From: Lachnospiraceae bacterium
GTDB taxonomy: Bacteria; Bacillota; Clostridia; Lachnospirales; Lachnospiraceae
DNA length: 64,000 bases
Assembly (NCBI GenBank): GCA_009911505.1
Contig: QXXL01000004.1
Span: 124,001-188,000, forward strand
Direction: 5' to 3'
A model generated the notes under the pieces. It ran no database searches. It saw only the letters and a list, made by a program, of their open reading frames with translations, and was not told the DNA's origin. The translations under genes were made by a program, and so were the position numbers. This document shows positions 53,886 through 60,881 of the stretch, in pieces (positions within the stretch are counted from its first letter, which is position 1; the number at the start of each line of letters is the position of its first letter).

Positions 53886-54752
53886 ATGCTTACACCAAAA
53901 ATAATTGCTTTAGACTTAGACGGAACCCTGCTTTCCACTACCGGCGAAATCACGCCATACACAAGAGAACAGATCCGCTCCGCCACAGACAATGGCATTG
54001 CCGTTGTCATTTCCAGCGGACGCCCCTATACAGGCATCCCTTTAAAAGAAGCAAAAGAGCTTGGCATTGAATATGCCATTACGACCAATGGGGCCGCCGT
54101 ATACCGCATCTTAGACAACGCCTGTTTATATGAAGACGGGCTTTCCCCAGAGCTTACCATAGACGTCTTATCCAATCTGCCCTCCAGCCACCTGCACCTG
54201 GATGTATTTATTGAAGGCACGGCATATACGCAGCGCTCTACGTTCCATATAATACGCCACTCTCTTATCCTGCCAGAGTCCCTGAAAAACTATATTATTA
54301 CCAACCGCATGCAGGTGGATACCCTTTTAGATTTCATCCGGGAAAAACGCCCCACAATCCAAAAGGCAAACATGATTTTTGAACAAGAAGCCGACGGGTC
54401 TTTTATCTGCCGGGACGAAACAAACGCCTATTTATTAAGCCGCCCGGAGTTAAGCGTCGTCTGCGGCGGATACTTCAACCTGGAATTTACCAAAGCCGGG
54501 GTCACAAAAGCCAAAGGCTTGCGCTTCCTCTGCGATTACCTGGGGATTCCAATAGAAGCCTCCATGGCGTGCGGCGACAGTGAAAACGACCTGGATATTT
54601 TAAAAGCGGCCGGGTTGTCCGTTGCCATGGCAAATGCAGAAAACTGCGTGAAAGAGGTATGCAGCTATGTCACCTCATCCTGCAACGAAGACGGCGTAGG
54701 GCGCGCCATCGCCAGATTTACTAAGGAACAAAAACAGGAGGGGCAAAAATAA
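53886..54752 (+). CDS. Cof-type HAD-superfamily phosphatase
   Basis: A 288-residue HAD hydrolase. ATG 53886 lies five bases after AGGAGG; a longer frame to 53829 is not supported. Motif I is ALDLDGTLLSTTGEI, motif II VISSGRP, motif III a Lys in KAKGLRFLCDYLGI, and motif IV ACGDSENDLDILKAAG. These enzymes dephosphorylate sugar phosphates or flavin precursors; the substrate is unknown. It overlaps the PHP gene by one base. Confidence 0.92.
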   Translation: MLTPKIIALDLDGTLLSTTGEITPYTREQIRSATDNGIAVVISSGRPYTGIPLKEAKELGIEYAITTNGAAVYRILDNACLYEDGLSPELTIDVLSNLPSSHLHLDVFIEGTAYTQRSTFHIIRHSLILPESLKNYIITNRMQVDTLLDFIREKRPTIQKANMIFEQEADGSFICRDETNAYLLSRPELSVVCGGYFNLEFTKAGVTKAKGLRFLCDYLGIPIEASMACGDSENDLDILKAAGLSVAMANAENCVKEVCSYVTSSCNEDGVGRAIARFTKEQKQEGQK

Positions 54753-55549
54753 TGTACTGGGATACACATATGCACTGCCGTTTTTCCGGCGACAGCACAG
54801 CCGATCCGGACAAAATGGCCTTATCCGCCATCCGAAAAGGACTAGACGGCATTTGCTTTACCGACCATATTGACTGGGATTATCCGGGGCCGACACCGTT
54901 TTCCTTTGATCCGGCTGCTTACTTTGAAACGCTCTCGTCCCTGCGCCAACAGTACCAAACCAAAATAAACATCCATATCGGCGTAGAGCTGGGCCTGCAG
55001 CCGCATTTAAAAGAACGGTATGAGACATTTACCGGGAAATGGGATTTTGATCAGGTAATCGCCTCATCACATGTCGTACATGGATACGATCCATATTATC
55101 CCGAATTTTACGACGGGAAAACAGAAGATCAGGCTTATTTGGAATATTTTGAGTCAATCCTGGAAAACCTCTCTGTATTTCGGGATTTTGACGTATATGG
55201 GCACATTGATTACGTTGTCCGGTATGGGCCAAACAAAAACAAAAATTATTCATACCACAAATTCCAGGATGTAATTGATGAAATCCTACGCACACTGATT
55301 ACAATGGGGAAAGGCATTGAGATAAATATGGCAGGATTTAAATACGGACTTTCCCATCCGAACCCAACAGAAGAAATATTAAAACGATACCGGCAGATGG
55401 GTGGGGAAATACTTACTACCGGGGCAGATGCGCACCTGCCTGAGCATGTTGCCTACGATTACAATCGCCTAAAAGACCTTTTATTAGCAGCAGGCTTCTC
55501 CTATTATACAGTATTCGAAAAAAGAAAAGCCAAATTTTATCCACTCTAA
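54752..55549 (+). CDS. PHP-domain phosphatase, histidinol-phosphatase-like
   Basis: A 265-residue PHP protein with metal-binding motifs HMHCRFSGDS, FTDHIDWD, GVELGLQP, ASSHVVHG, YGHIDYVVRYG and TTGADAHLPEHV. It resembles HisK-type histidinol-phosphatases, but no his genes are near, so the substrate is uncertain. The ATG overlaps the HAD stop (TAATG), so the two phosphatases are coupled. Confidence 0.88.
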   Translation: MYWDTHMHCRFSGDSTADPDKMALSAIRKGLDGICFTDHIDWDYPGPTPFSFDPAAYFETLSSLRQQYQTKINIHIGVELGLQPHLKERYETFTGKWDFDQVIASSHVVHGYDPYYPEFYDGKTEDQAYLEYFESILENLSVFRDFDVYGHIDYVVRYGPNKNKNYSYHKFQDVIDEILRTLITMGKGIEINMAGFKYGLSHPNPTEEILKRYRQMGGEILTTGADAHLPEHVAYDYNRLKDLLLAAGFSYYTVFEKRKAKFYPL

Positions 55550-55658
55550 GCCAGGCAATATCCCCTACCCTATACTTAATACTACAACAAACTTTAAACA
55601 GCCACCGCCCCTAACTACGTTATTGAACACCTGCCAGCCAAAAATTACCCCATATACC

Positions 55659-55715
55659 AAAAATAAAACCTACGGGATACCCCCCAATACCCATCCGGCG
55701 TACCCCCCCTGTAGG
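55659..55715 (-). terminator. Terminator of the minus-strand small transcript
   Basis: On the minus strand CCTAC (55715-55711) pairs with GTAGG (55673-55669), with an inner GGG/CCC, and is followed by TTTTATTTTT. No annotated minus-strand gene ends here. Confidence 0.55.
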
Positions 55716-55730
55716 CCAGCCAAAACCGTA

Positions 55731-55832
55731 GTCAGTCAGAGGGCAGGGTATGAGGCTGGGGCCTTGTGATGGGGCTTAGGGGATCTTAAGCATCCCGTCC
55801 AATCCACAGCAATACCCTGCCCTCTGACTGAC
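55731..55832. repeat. 102 bp element with 21 bp perfect terminal inverted repeats
   Basis: The left end (55731-55751) begins GTCAGTCAGAGGGCAGGG and the right end (55812-55832) is its exact reverse complement. The 60 bp between them holds smaller hairpins but no ORF. The form fits a MITE-like element or a very stable RNA stem. No target-site duplication is evident. Confidence 0.7.
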
Positions 55833-55866
55833 GGCCCCTTTGCCACCCACCCCCTCGATAGCGCAT
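55786..55866 (-). CDS. Possible 26-residue peptide
   Basis: ATG 55866 follows GGGGAGG by 4 bases, about 23 nt after the predicted start of the minus-strand transcript. The frame encodes a basic, Gly-rich 26-mer (MRYRGGGWQRGRQSEGRV, then LLWIGRDA) and ends inside the inverted-repeat element. It has no known family. It may be translated or may be fortuitous. Confidence 0.25.
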   Translation of the reverse strand: MRYRGGGWQRGRQSEGRVLLWIGRDA

Positions 55867-55992
55867 TTAACCTCCCCTCTCCAAAATCGCCACACACTAT
55901 ATCTAATTTTGCACATTTTTCAAAATATACCAATTCTTATAAGTACTTATCTAATTATAAAATATACTAATCAATAATTTACACATTTTCCA

Positions 55993-56021
55993 TTGACAAA
56001 TCCATTTTTCTCAGATATAAT
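55993..56021 (+). promoter_or_regulatory. Consensus sigma-A promoter
   Basis: TTGACA (55993-55998), 17 bp, TATAAT (56016-56021): a perfect match to consensus, the strongest promoter seen in the window. Predicted start about 56028. Confidence 0.85.
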
Positions 56022-56027
56022 AAACCC

Positions 56028-56260
56028 ATCAAAAGCAAAGAACCTTAGCAACATCAAAATCTAAGCAAAGGAGGTACGGTCCACCGAAATAGTTATACAA
56101 CATCTCAAAAAATCCTTATAAATAAGGTAACCCATTCCATACAGAAGATTCAACATAACATACACGAATTTCACTATGGAAAATAAAAAAGGAGGTACAT
56201 TCCAATGTACAGTATAAGTTAAAAGCGGTATCCAATATTAAAAATGGATACCGCTTTTTA
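56028..56260 (+). ncRNA. Candidate structured non-coding RNA with twin AGGAGG-hairpin modules
   Basis: Between a perfect promoter and a strong terminator lie about 230 nt without a meaningful ORF. Possible stems: CTTAG/CTAAG (56044, 56061), CCTTA/TAAGG (56114, 56123), TTCCATA/TATGGAA (56135, 56175). Two copies of AAAGGAGGTA (56067, 56188) each lead into a hairpin with loop TCCA: CGG-TCCA-CCG (56077-56086) and GTACAT-TCCA-ATGTAC (56195-56210). The stems differ but the flanks and loops agree. Only a five-codon frame (MYSIS, 56205-56222) follows the second AGGAGG. It could be a known Rfam class I cannot identify by eye. Confidence 0.65.
56225..56259 (+). terminator. Terminator of the plus-strand small RNA
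   Basis: GCGGTATCC (56225-56233) and GGATACCGC (56246-56254) form a perfect 9 bp stem, followed by TTTTT. Confidence 0.85.
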
Positions 56261-56264
56261 TTAT

Positions 56265-56315
56265 GCAGATCTTTATTTGAAAAATCCTTCCCAATCCGCT
56301 ATACTTAAGATCTGC
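56265..56315. repeat. Inverted repeat around the response-regulator promoter
   Basis: GCAGATCTT (56265-56273) and AAGATCTGC (56307-56315) are inverted copies that bracket TTGAAA (56277-56282), 17 bp, TATACT (56300-56305), a good promoter for the response regulator at 56380. The repeat could be an operator or a leader stem. Confidence 0.5.
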
Positions 56316-56379
56316 CAGCTCATAAAGCAGCCCGCTTTTATGGCAGAAATAAAAAAGACAGGCAGGTGGGTTTTCTCTT

Positions 56380-57051
56380 ATGCACACCATTTTAATCATT
56401 GACGACGACCCAGACATTAACAGCATGTTGACACAGCTTTTAGAAAAAGAAGGCTACCACACCATACGAGCCTATTCGGGCACGGAAGCTGGCCTTTTGC
56501 TTGCCATGCAAACACCCGATTTGATCCTGCTAGACTTAATGCTCCCAGGATTAAGCGGTGAAGAGCTTCTGCCCCAAATAAAAGATATCCCCGTGATTAT
56601 CCTAAGCGCCAAAACCGATATAGACGGAAAAGTGGATTTATTGAATCACGGCACATGCGACTACATTACAAAGCCATTTGATACCAGAGAGCTTTTAGCC
56701 AGAATTGCGATATGGCTGCGCGTTAGATCCACGTCGCCTCTTGCCCCAGTCCTTAAGTGCGGGGATCTGACGCTTGACACTACCCTACAGCGTGTTTCTG
56801 TCATGGGAACGCCCGTTAAGCTGACCCGCACAGAATATGCTATCTTAAAGCTGCTCATGCAAAACCCCACGCAAACCATCTCTAAATCCACTATACTTGA
56901 GCGCATCAGCGAAGATACGCCAGACTGTACCGAAAGCTCCTTAAAGGTCCATGTCAGCCATCTGCGTGGGAAGCTGCAAAAAGCCGGAGGGAAAGATTAC
57001 ATTGAATCTGTCTGGGGCATTGGCTTCCAGTTGAACTTTACGAATTCTTAA
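56380..57051 (+). CDS. OmpR-family response regulator
   Basis: A 223-residue regulator: receiver domain with IIDDDPD, phospho-acceptor Asp 52 in LILLDLMLPG and Lys in DYITKPF, then a winged helix (LTRTEYAILKLLMQNPTQTISKSTILERI ... YIESVWGIGFQLN). It heads a module of regulator, ABC ATPase, ABC permease and kinase, the arrangement known for peptide-antibiotic sensing and detoxification. The ribosome site is weak and distant. Confidence 0.93.
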   Translation: MHTILIIDDDPDINSMLTQLLEKEGYHTIRAYSGTEAGLLLAMQTPDLILLDLMLPGLSGEELLPQIKDIPVIILSAKTDIDGKVDLLNHGTCDYITKPFDTRELLARIAIWLRVRSTSPLAPVLKCGDLTLDTTLQRVSVMGTPVKLTRTEYAILKLLMQNPTQTISKSTILERISEDTPDCTESSLKVHVSHLRGKLQKAGGKDYIESVWGIGFQLNFTNS

Positions 57052-57123
57052 CGGTTTCCTTTACCGCCCCCTTAACCATTCTATGTTAAGATACCCCTGT
57101 AAAAATGAAAGGAGACGATACTT

Positions 57124-58038
57124 ATGGAATATGTACTTACAGCAAATGCCTTAGATAAAACATACCGCCATTTTAAGGCATTAGACGGGCTCTCCATGCA
57201 TATCCCAAAGGGGGCCATTTATGGTTTTGTAGGGAAAAACGGCGCAGGGAAAACGACATTTATCCGGCTCATCTGCGGCTTACAGCGGCCGGATTCTGGA
57301 AGCTATTCACTTTACGGCATTCACTTTGCCAACAATGACATCATAAAAGCCAGAAGGCGGATGGGCGCAGTTGTGGAAACGCCATCCATTTACCTTAATA
57401 TGACTGCCAAAGAAAATCTAAGGGAGCAGTACCGGATTTTGGGCCTTCCGTCTGACACAGGCATTGAAGAGCTTTTACACCTGGTGGGGCTTTCTGATAC
57501 CGGAAAAAAGAAAGCGAAAAACTTCTCCCTGGGGATGCGCCAGCGCCTTGGCATAGCAATCGCCTTAGCCGCTGACCCTGATTTCCTGGTGCTTGACGAG
57601 CCAGTGAACGGGCTTGATCCGCAGGGCATCATTGAAATGCGTGAGCTGATCCTCAAATTAAACCGGGAACGCCAGATTACCGTTCTGATTTCCAGCCATA
57701 TCCTAGACGAACTATCCCGTCTCGCTACACATTATGGCTTTATCGACCGGGGGCGTATGGTAAAAGAAGTAAGCTCCCAAGAATTAGACGCTGCCTGCCG
57801 CAAATGTACCCGTATAGGGGTAAGCGATGTAAAAGCCCTCTCCCGTACCTTAGACCACATGCAGTTAAATTACCAGATACTTTCCGGCAATCAGGCAGAT
57901 ATTTTTGCAAAAATTAATATCACAAAGCTTGTACTGGCCTTAGCCGAAGAAAACTGTGAAGTCCTTTCTTTAGAAGAGCACGATGAAACGTTAGAAAGCT
58001 ACTATGTCAACCTGATTGGAGGTGATCCACATGAATAA
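57124..58038 (+). CDS. ABC transporter ATP-binding protein, BcrA-like
   Basis: A 304-residue ATPase: Walker A GKNGAGKTTF, signature NFSLGMRQRLGIA, Walker B FLVLDEPVNGLDPQG, and switch His in SSHIL. The C-terminal extension (about 215-304) is typical of bacitracin/lantibiotic-type exporters. It starts 72 bp after the regulator; the gap contains TTAAC-like repeats that could bind the regulator. It overlaps the permease gene by 8 bp. Confidence 0.93.
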   Translation: MEYVLTANALDKTYRHFKALDGLSMHIPKGAIYGFVGKNGAGKTTFIRLICGLQRPDSGSYSLYGIHFANNDIIKARRRMGAVVETPSIYLNMTAKENLREQYRILGLPSDTGIEELLHLVGLSDTGKKKAKNFSLGMRQRLGIAIALAADPDFLVLDEPVNGLDPQGIIEMRELILKLNRERQITVLISSHILDELSRLATHYGFIDRGRMVKEVSSQELDAACRKCTRIGVSDVKALSRTLDHMQLNYQILSGNQADIFAKINITKLVLALAEENCEVLSLEEHDETLESYYVNLIGGDPHE

Positions 58039-58858
58039 GCTGCTCTGCGCCGGGTTTACACGGATAAAGAAAAGTAAAATTTTCTGGCTGCTCTGTGGCT
58101 TTATGACTGTCTTAGGTCTGTATCTCCCAACCAGCATGTATCTGCAGATGCAAAAATACAATTATACACTGACCATTGACCAGCAATTTTTTTCGCATAG
58201 TACGTTCATGGGGGTACTTTTAGCCGTTTTTATAAGTTTGTTTATCGGAACTGAATACAGTGACGGCACCATCCGCAATAAACTAATTATCGGGCATTCC
58301 CGGGTTACTATTTATATTTCCAACCTGATACTATGTATTGCGGCATGTTTTTTTATCACTCTTTCCTATATGGTGCCAAATGCATGTATGGGCCTTCTGC
58401 TGCTGGGCTCCTTTCAGATGGGAGTAAAGGGCACCGTAATTCTTATTCTCTGCTCACTTTGGATCAGCATAGCCATTACCACGCTGTTTACTATGGCCGC
58501 CATGCTAATCCACAACAAAGCAAATCTGGCTGTAACTGTCATCTTGGCGGCATTTATCCTGCTCTTTTTTTCAAGCTACCTTGCTGCGAGCCTGTCACAG
58601 CCCGAAACACAGCCAAATTATATAGTAGGGGAGGACGGCAGTATCAAAGAGGGCAAACCTGTACCAAACGAACACTATATATCAGGGGCGCAACGGCAGG
58701 CTTACCAATTCCTGTTAGAATTTTTGCCGCAGGGGCAATGTATTTTACTGCTAGAGGGCAGCCTTCCCATTGCCCGCACTTTCGCTTATGACACCATCAT
58801 TGCAGTTTTTGCCACCAGTATAGGCATATTCGGCTTTCAAAAAAAAGATATCAAATAA
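58031..58858 (+). CDS. ABC-2 type permease
   Basis: A 275-residue membrane protein with about six helices that pairs with the preceding ATPase. ATG 58031 follows GGAGGTGATCCAC. The second helix pair and IGTEYSDGTIRNKLIIGHSR are characteristic of ABC-2 permeases that export peptides or protect against them. Confidence 0.9.
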   Translation: MNKLLCAGFTRIKKSKIFWLLCGFMTVLGLYLPTSMYLQMQKYNYTLTIDQQFFSHSTFMGVLLAVFISLFIGTEYSDGTIRNKLIIGHSRVTIYISNLILCIAACFFITLSYMVPNACMGLLLLGSFQMGVKGTVILILCSLWISIAITTLFTMAAMLIHNKANLAVTVILAAFILLFFSSYLAASLSQPETQPNYIVGEDGSIKEGKPVPNEHYISGAQRQAYQFLLEFLPQGQCILLLEGSLPIARTFAYDTIIAVFATSIGIFGFQKKDIK

Positions 58859-58869
58859 AGTGGGGGCTT

Positions 58870-59772
58870 ATGGAAATTTTACTCTGGAGTATAGTGGCGC
58901 TGCTTTGCTGCCTTGCTGCGGCGCTTATGATTAAGCTTCGCCTAATGCAGAAATCAGCCGATGAAATAAAAAAATCATTTGAAGAAAGGCTTACGGGCCA
59001 AAGCAATACGCTTATCGGCATTTCAAGCCGTGACAGGCATATGTGCGACCTTGCAGAAAGTATAAATGAGCAGCTTCGTATTCTGCGCAGTGAAAGGCAC
59101 CGCTTTTGTGAAGGCGACAGGGCAGTAAAAGAATCCATCACCAATATTTCCCATGACCTTAGGACACCACTGACTGCAATCTGCGGCTATCTGGATTTAT
59201 TAGAGCAGGAAGAGCTTTCCACGAATGCCGTCCGTTGCATCTGCGTAATCCGCGGCCGGACCGAAAATCTCAAACAACTGACGGAAGAGCTGTTTGGCTA
59301 CTCGCTTTCAATGTCGGCAAAACAGGATCTTCCGTTAGAAGACATTTCGTTGAACCGGGCTTTAGAGGAGGGTTTGCTGGCACACTATGCATCGTTAAAA
59401 AAATGCCACATTTCCCCAGAAATCTACATGCCTAAAGAAAAGGTAGCATGCAGGCTGAACCGTGCCGCGTTTTCGCGGATTTTGGAAAACATACTCCACA
59501 ATGCTATGAAGTACAGCGATGGGGATTTAAAAGTAACCCTGACACACAAAGGGGAGATCCTATTTGCCAACCATGCAAAAGGGCTTAGTGAAGTAGACGC
59601 GCAAAAGCTGTTTGAACGCTTATATACGGTAGAAACGGGCACAAAATCTACCGGGCTTGGGCTTTCCATTGCTAAAACACTAACAGAACAAATGCAGGGG
59701 GAAGCAAACGCCTGGTATAAAGAGGGGGTATTGTATATCTACCTGCGGTTTCAAGTAGTGCCAGGGGCTTGA
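58870..59772 (+). CDS. Sensor histidine kinase of the ABC module
   Basis: A 300-residue kinase with one N-terminal helix (LLWSIVALLCCLAAALMI) and almost no extracellular part, then HisKA (ITNISHDLRTPLTAICGYLDLL), N box (ILENILHNAMKYS) and G box (STGLGLSIAKTL). Lacking a sensory domain, it probably takes its signal from the transporter, as in BceS-type kinases, though the permease here is of the short BcrB kind. It is 11 bp after the permease. Confidence 0.92.
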   Translation: MEILLWSIVALLCCLAAALMIKLRLMQKSADEIKKSFEERLTGQSNTLIGISSRDRHMCDLAESINEQLRILRSERHRFCEGDRAVKESITNISHDLRTPLTAICGYLDLLEQEELSTNAVRCICVIRGRTENLKQLTEELFGYSLSMSAKQDLPLEDISLNRALEEGLLAHYASLKKCHISPEIYMPKEKVACRLNRAAFSRILENILHNAMKYSDGDLKVTLTHKGEILFANHAKGLSEVDAQKLFERLYTVETGTKSTGLGLSIAKTLTEQMQGEANAWYKEGVLYIYLRFQVVPGA

Positions 59773-59797
59773 TTATTTCCCCGCACTCCCGTATACT
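59769..59797 (+). promoter_or_regulatory. Promoter of the orphan membrane protein
   Basis: TTGATT (59769-59774), 17 bp, TATACT (59792-59797). The -35 overlaps the kinase stop codon. Confidence 0.65.
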
Positions 59798-59832
59798 ATC
59801 CTTACCAGAACAATATTCACAAGGAGACCCTC

Positions 59833-60840
59833 ATGCAGGAAAACCATGGACACTACATTGCAAACGCCATCCGCAGGCTATACCGCAAACGTATTATCGC
59901 GCCCATACTATACCTTATTTTCGTCGGCATCCTATGGGCAGCCCCGCAGGTTAACTCTGCCATTTTTCCATCCAGGCTGTCTGCAGTTTCCGAGATCGAA
60001 AAACTTTTTCAGCAAGCAAAAAACTACCTGTCCGCCGAGCTTACCGGCTTGAAATTTACTGGTTATACCAAAACCCGCTTCCATCGTACAGTAGGCTATT
60101 TTTACTATACCATAGATCCAGACAGCCAGAAAGGCTATATCATCCTGCTCTCTCCTTCTACCTGCGGCGAAGGGCTTGCAAAGCTTGAATCTGTTTCCAT
60201 ATACGCAAAAATCCTGCCTGCAGATAATAGCTTTAACACCTTAACATCCTCCCTTGCCGACGATCTTTTTTGGACCAAACCAGGCATCCACTCCCAAGTA
60301 AGCCCCTGCTATTTAAGCGAACCGGATTTTAAATATGGCTTTCATGTGTTTCTGATGCTAATTCTTTCTGCCAGCAGCGCATATGCCTTAATTTCTTCAT
60401 TGCTTTATGTGCTTTTCGTGATTTATCCAAGCTTGGCGCCACCATGCCGGACGCTAAAATATTTTGGGAATAAAAAAGAGCTGCTTGCCCTTGCTGAAAA
60501 AGAGCTTGCTACTTTGCCGCAGCTTGCTACAGAAGATATGTTTATTACAGAACATTTCTTTATCGAGCTTTCCAGATATGGGGTTGCGCTTGTCCCTATC
60601 CGGGAAATCATCTGGATTTACAAGCACTCTACACTGCATAAACTATTTGGGTATCATTTGCATATTTCATATACGCTGCATATTTGGGCAAATTGCCGCA
60701 TCCGCATCCACTGCCCTCTAAATATCAAATCGGATATTGACGGGATTATGGATTACCTGGCAGAGGCAAATCACAATATCCTGGTTGGTTTTACCGAAGA
60801 AAACCGAAAAAAAGCCCGTGAGGCTTTAGAGCGTGTTTGA
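59833..60840 (+). CDS. Uncharacterised two-helix membrane protein
   Basis: A 335-residue protein with a good AAGGAGA site. One helix lies near residues 22-40 (IIAPILYLIFVGILWAAPQV), an extracytoplasmic domain of about 130 residues follows, then a second helix (VFLMLILSASSAYALISSLLYVLFVIYPSL) and a cytoplasmic domain ending EALERV. The part after the second helix (MFITEHFFIELSRYGVALVPIREIIWIYKH) recalls YcxB/PH-like folds, but I cannot assign a family. It has its own promoter. The last codons lie in the dispersed 26-nt repeat. Confidence 0.85.
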   Translation: MQENHGHYIANAIRRLYRKRIIAPILYLIFVGILWAAPQVNSAIFPSRLSAVSEIEKLFQQAKNYLSAELTGLKFTGYTKTRFHRTVGYFYYTIDPDSQKGYIILLSPSTCGEGLAKLESVSIYAKILPADNSFNTLTSSLADDLFWTKPGIHSQVSPCYLSEPDFKYGFHVFLMLILSASSAYALISSLLYVLFVIYPSLAPPCRTLKYFGNKKELLALAEKELATLPQLATEDMFITEHFFIELSRYGVALVPIREIIWIYKHSTLHKLFGYHLHISYTLHIWANCRIRIHCPLNIKSDIDGIMDYLAEANHNILVGFTEENRKKAREALERV

Positions 60841-60848
60841 AAAATCAT
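60823..60848. repeat. 26-nt dispersed repeat, copy 2
   Basis: Same orientation and 25 of 26 identical to 528-553. It supplies the stop codon of the membrane protein gene and, on the other strand, the ATGATTTTTC tail after the DUF1002 terminator hairpin. Confidence 0.7.
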
Positions 60849-60881
60849 GACAAAGGGGGATTTTACCAATCCCCCTTTGTC
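60849..60881 (-). terminator. Bidirectional-looking terminator between convergent genes
   Basis: GACAAAGGGGGAT (60849-60861) and ATCCCCCTTTGTC (60869-60881) form a perfect 13 bp stem. On the minus strand it is followed by ATGATTTTTC, so it mainly serves the DUF1002 gene. Confidence 0.75.

Larger units (their letters stand above)
55659..55889 (-). ncRNA. Candidate terminated small transcript with long hairpin
   Basis: Minus-strand TTGAAA (55918-55923), 16 bp, TATAGT (55896-55901) predicts a start near 55889. The roughly 230 nt RNA would contain the 26-residue frame, the 21 bp inverted repeat as one long stem, and a terminator at 55715-55659. It is divergent from the plus-strand RNA at 56028. 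Confidence 0.45.

Noticed and set aside
55736..55933. Minus-strand frame of 65 codons across the inverted-repeat element
   Set aside because: It would start at a TTG upstream of the predicted transcript start and lacks a ribosome site; the 26-codon frame at 55866 is better placed.
57052..57100. Response-regulator operator made of TTAAC repeats before the ABC ATPase
   Set aside because: The spacing is irregular (13 and 11 bp) and the units are short, so it is not strong enough to call as a site.
60849..60881. Mobile element inverted repeat
   Set aside because: The perfect 13 bp stem with a 7-nt loop lies between convergent gene ends and is best read as a terminator.
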